DNA of 44,857 nt from Azospirillum sp. TSO22-1 (GTDB lineage: Bacteria > Pseudomonadota > Alphaproteobacteria > Azospirillales > Azospirillaceae): positions 1 through 44,857 of the forward strand of contig NZ_LGQZ01000094.1 in assembly GCF_003116015.1 (NCBI RefSeq). Direction: 5' to 3'. Positions 44,513 to 44,857 of this stretch are shown here, piece by piece. Under the pieces are notes generated by a model. It was not told the origin of the DNA. It did no database searches and worked only from the letters and a program-made list of their open reading frames with translations. The translations under genes and the position numbers were made by a program. The stretch's first letter is position 1, and each line of letters opens with the position of its first letter.

Positions 44513-44544
44513 GCAAGGGTTTACCCTGGGTCCGCCGCGGGTTC

Positions 44545-44570
44545 CACCCGATGGCGGGTGTAGTTTCTTC
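44545..44570 (+). terminator. Terminator after the two-component genes
   Basis: CACCCG-ATGG-CGGGTG: 6-bp stem with a 4-base loop, then TAGTTTCTTC, a T-rich tail. It lies 32 bases after the regulator stop and is the best Rho-independent terminator candidate in the window. Just before it, GGGTTTACCC is a palindrome. Confidence 0.6.
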
Positions 44571-44622
44571 CCCGTATCATTCATCCCAATGAAAATCCCG
44601 GCCACGGCCGGATGGGAATGGG

Positions 44623-44857
44623 ATGGAAATGACCAGGGTGCGGCCAGCGGGCGCGGAGTCCGCCCGAACCGATGCGTTCGACGACAGCGTGGCGTCCGGC
44701 CGCCTCCGGCGGGCGCCGGAGAACTTCCTGAGCCGCGAGCAGATCACGCAAGTGAGCCGGGGCCGGCGCGATTTTCTGCGCTCCAGCTTTCTGGCCGCCG
44801 GCGCCGCGCTGACCGGAACGGCCGCTTCGGCTTCCCCGGCCCTGGCGCAGAGCGTCG
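44623..44857 (+). CDS. soxC: SoxC-like sulfite/sulfane dehydrogenase, N-terminal part (cut by window edge)
   Basis: 78 residues are visible to the window edge. The N-terminus has PENFLSREQITQVSRG and a twin-arginine signal RGRRDFLRSSFLAAGAALTG, ending ASPALAQ. The NFLSREQ...GRRDFLR arrangement is the start of SoxC-type molybdopterin oxidoreductases of the Sox thiosulfate-oxidising system. The catalytic domain lies outside the window. The TtrSR-like pair immediately upstream supports a sulfur-oxyanion role. Upstream ATGs at 44612 and 44618 run into a stop, so 44623 is the start. Confidence 0.7.
   Translation, partial: MEMTRVRPAGAESARTDAFDDSVASGRLRRAPENFLSREQITQVSRGRRDFLRSSFLAAGAALTGTAASASPALAQSV

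Overview
The window is about 45 kb of very GC-rich (roughly 70%), densely coded DNA. It suggests a free-living or plant-associated alphaproteobacterium, probably Rhodospirillales and close to Azospirillum. The reasons are the codon usage, the many multidomain sensors, Liv-type ABC transport, aminobenzoyl-CoA catabolism and a SoxC-like sulfur enzyme. This placement is inference from gene content only. I saw no rRNA, tRNA, CRISPR array, insertion sequence or phage gene. No stretch above about 300 bases lacks a gene.

Layout. (1) 1-2487, minus strand: a copper-flavoured operon, DUF2946 - DUF1775 - exbB - exbD - tonB (cut by the window edge). (2) 2691-4476: small hypothetical genes and a single-domain CheY-like regulator. 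(3) 4541-13078: a divergent GntR/FCD regulator and a six-gene uptake and catabolic operon. It holds a substrate-binding protein, LivH, a LivM-LivG-LivF triple fusion, a lambda-crystallin-type 3-hydroxyacid dehydrogenase, an SDR and a BKACE (DUF849) beta-keto acid cleavage enzyme. The substrate is unknown. (4) 13088-19670: a CopD-like membrane protein; an ArsR repressor with the cysteine pair of sulfide/persulfide sensors, followed by DUF2892 and AhpD-like genes; then an RND efflux pair whose pump carries a 42-residue insertion derived from an intergenic repeat; then an SDR. (5) 19678-26010: an aminobenzoyl-CoA/salicylyl-CoA-type degradation cluster (Rid protein, acyl-CoA dehydrogenase, crotonase, MarR, SDR, bifunctional monooxygenase/reductase). 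Four copies of one palindrome, (G/C)TTTANNNNTAAA(G/C), mark its promoters. (6) 26015-28332: an AEC transporter and a patatin-like lipoprotein. (7) 28492-34467, minus strand: two large sensor kinases flanking a secreted 5'-nucleotidase homologue that has lost its metal ligands. (8) 34665-36783: mmsA and a small exported protein. (9) 36848-42074: a chemoreceptor divergent from a GGDEF-EAL protein, with two inverted repeats between them. (10) 42135-44857: a TtrS-like kinase (PhnD-type sensor), a FixJ-type regulator, and the start of a SoxC-like molybdoenzyme.

A GC-rich hairpin repeat family runs through the window with six copies. It lies between operon genes, inside the RND pump gene, and at the 3' end of a kinase gene where it supplies the last protein residues. 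The strongest leads for new biology are the BKACE operon with its triple-fusion transporter, the pseudo-nucleotidase/kinase pair, the repeat-derived protein segments and the MarR regulon.
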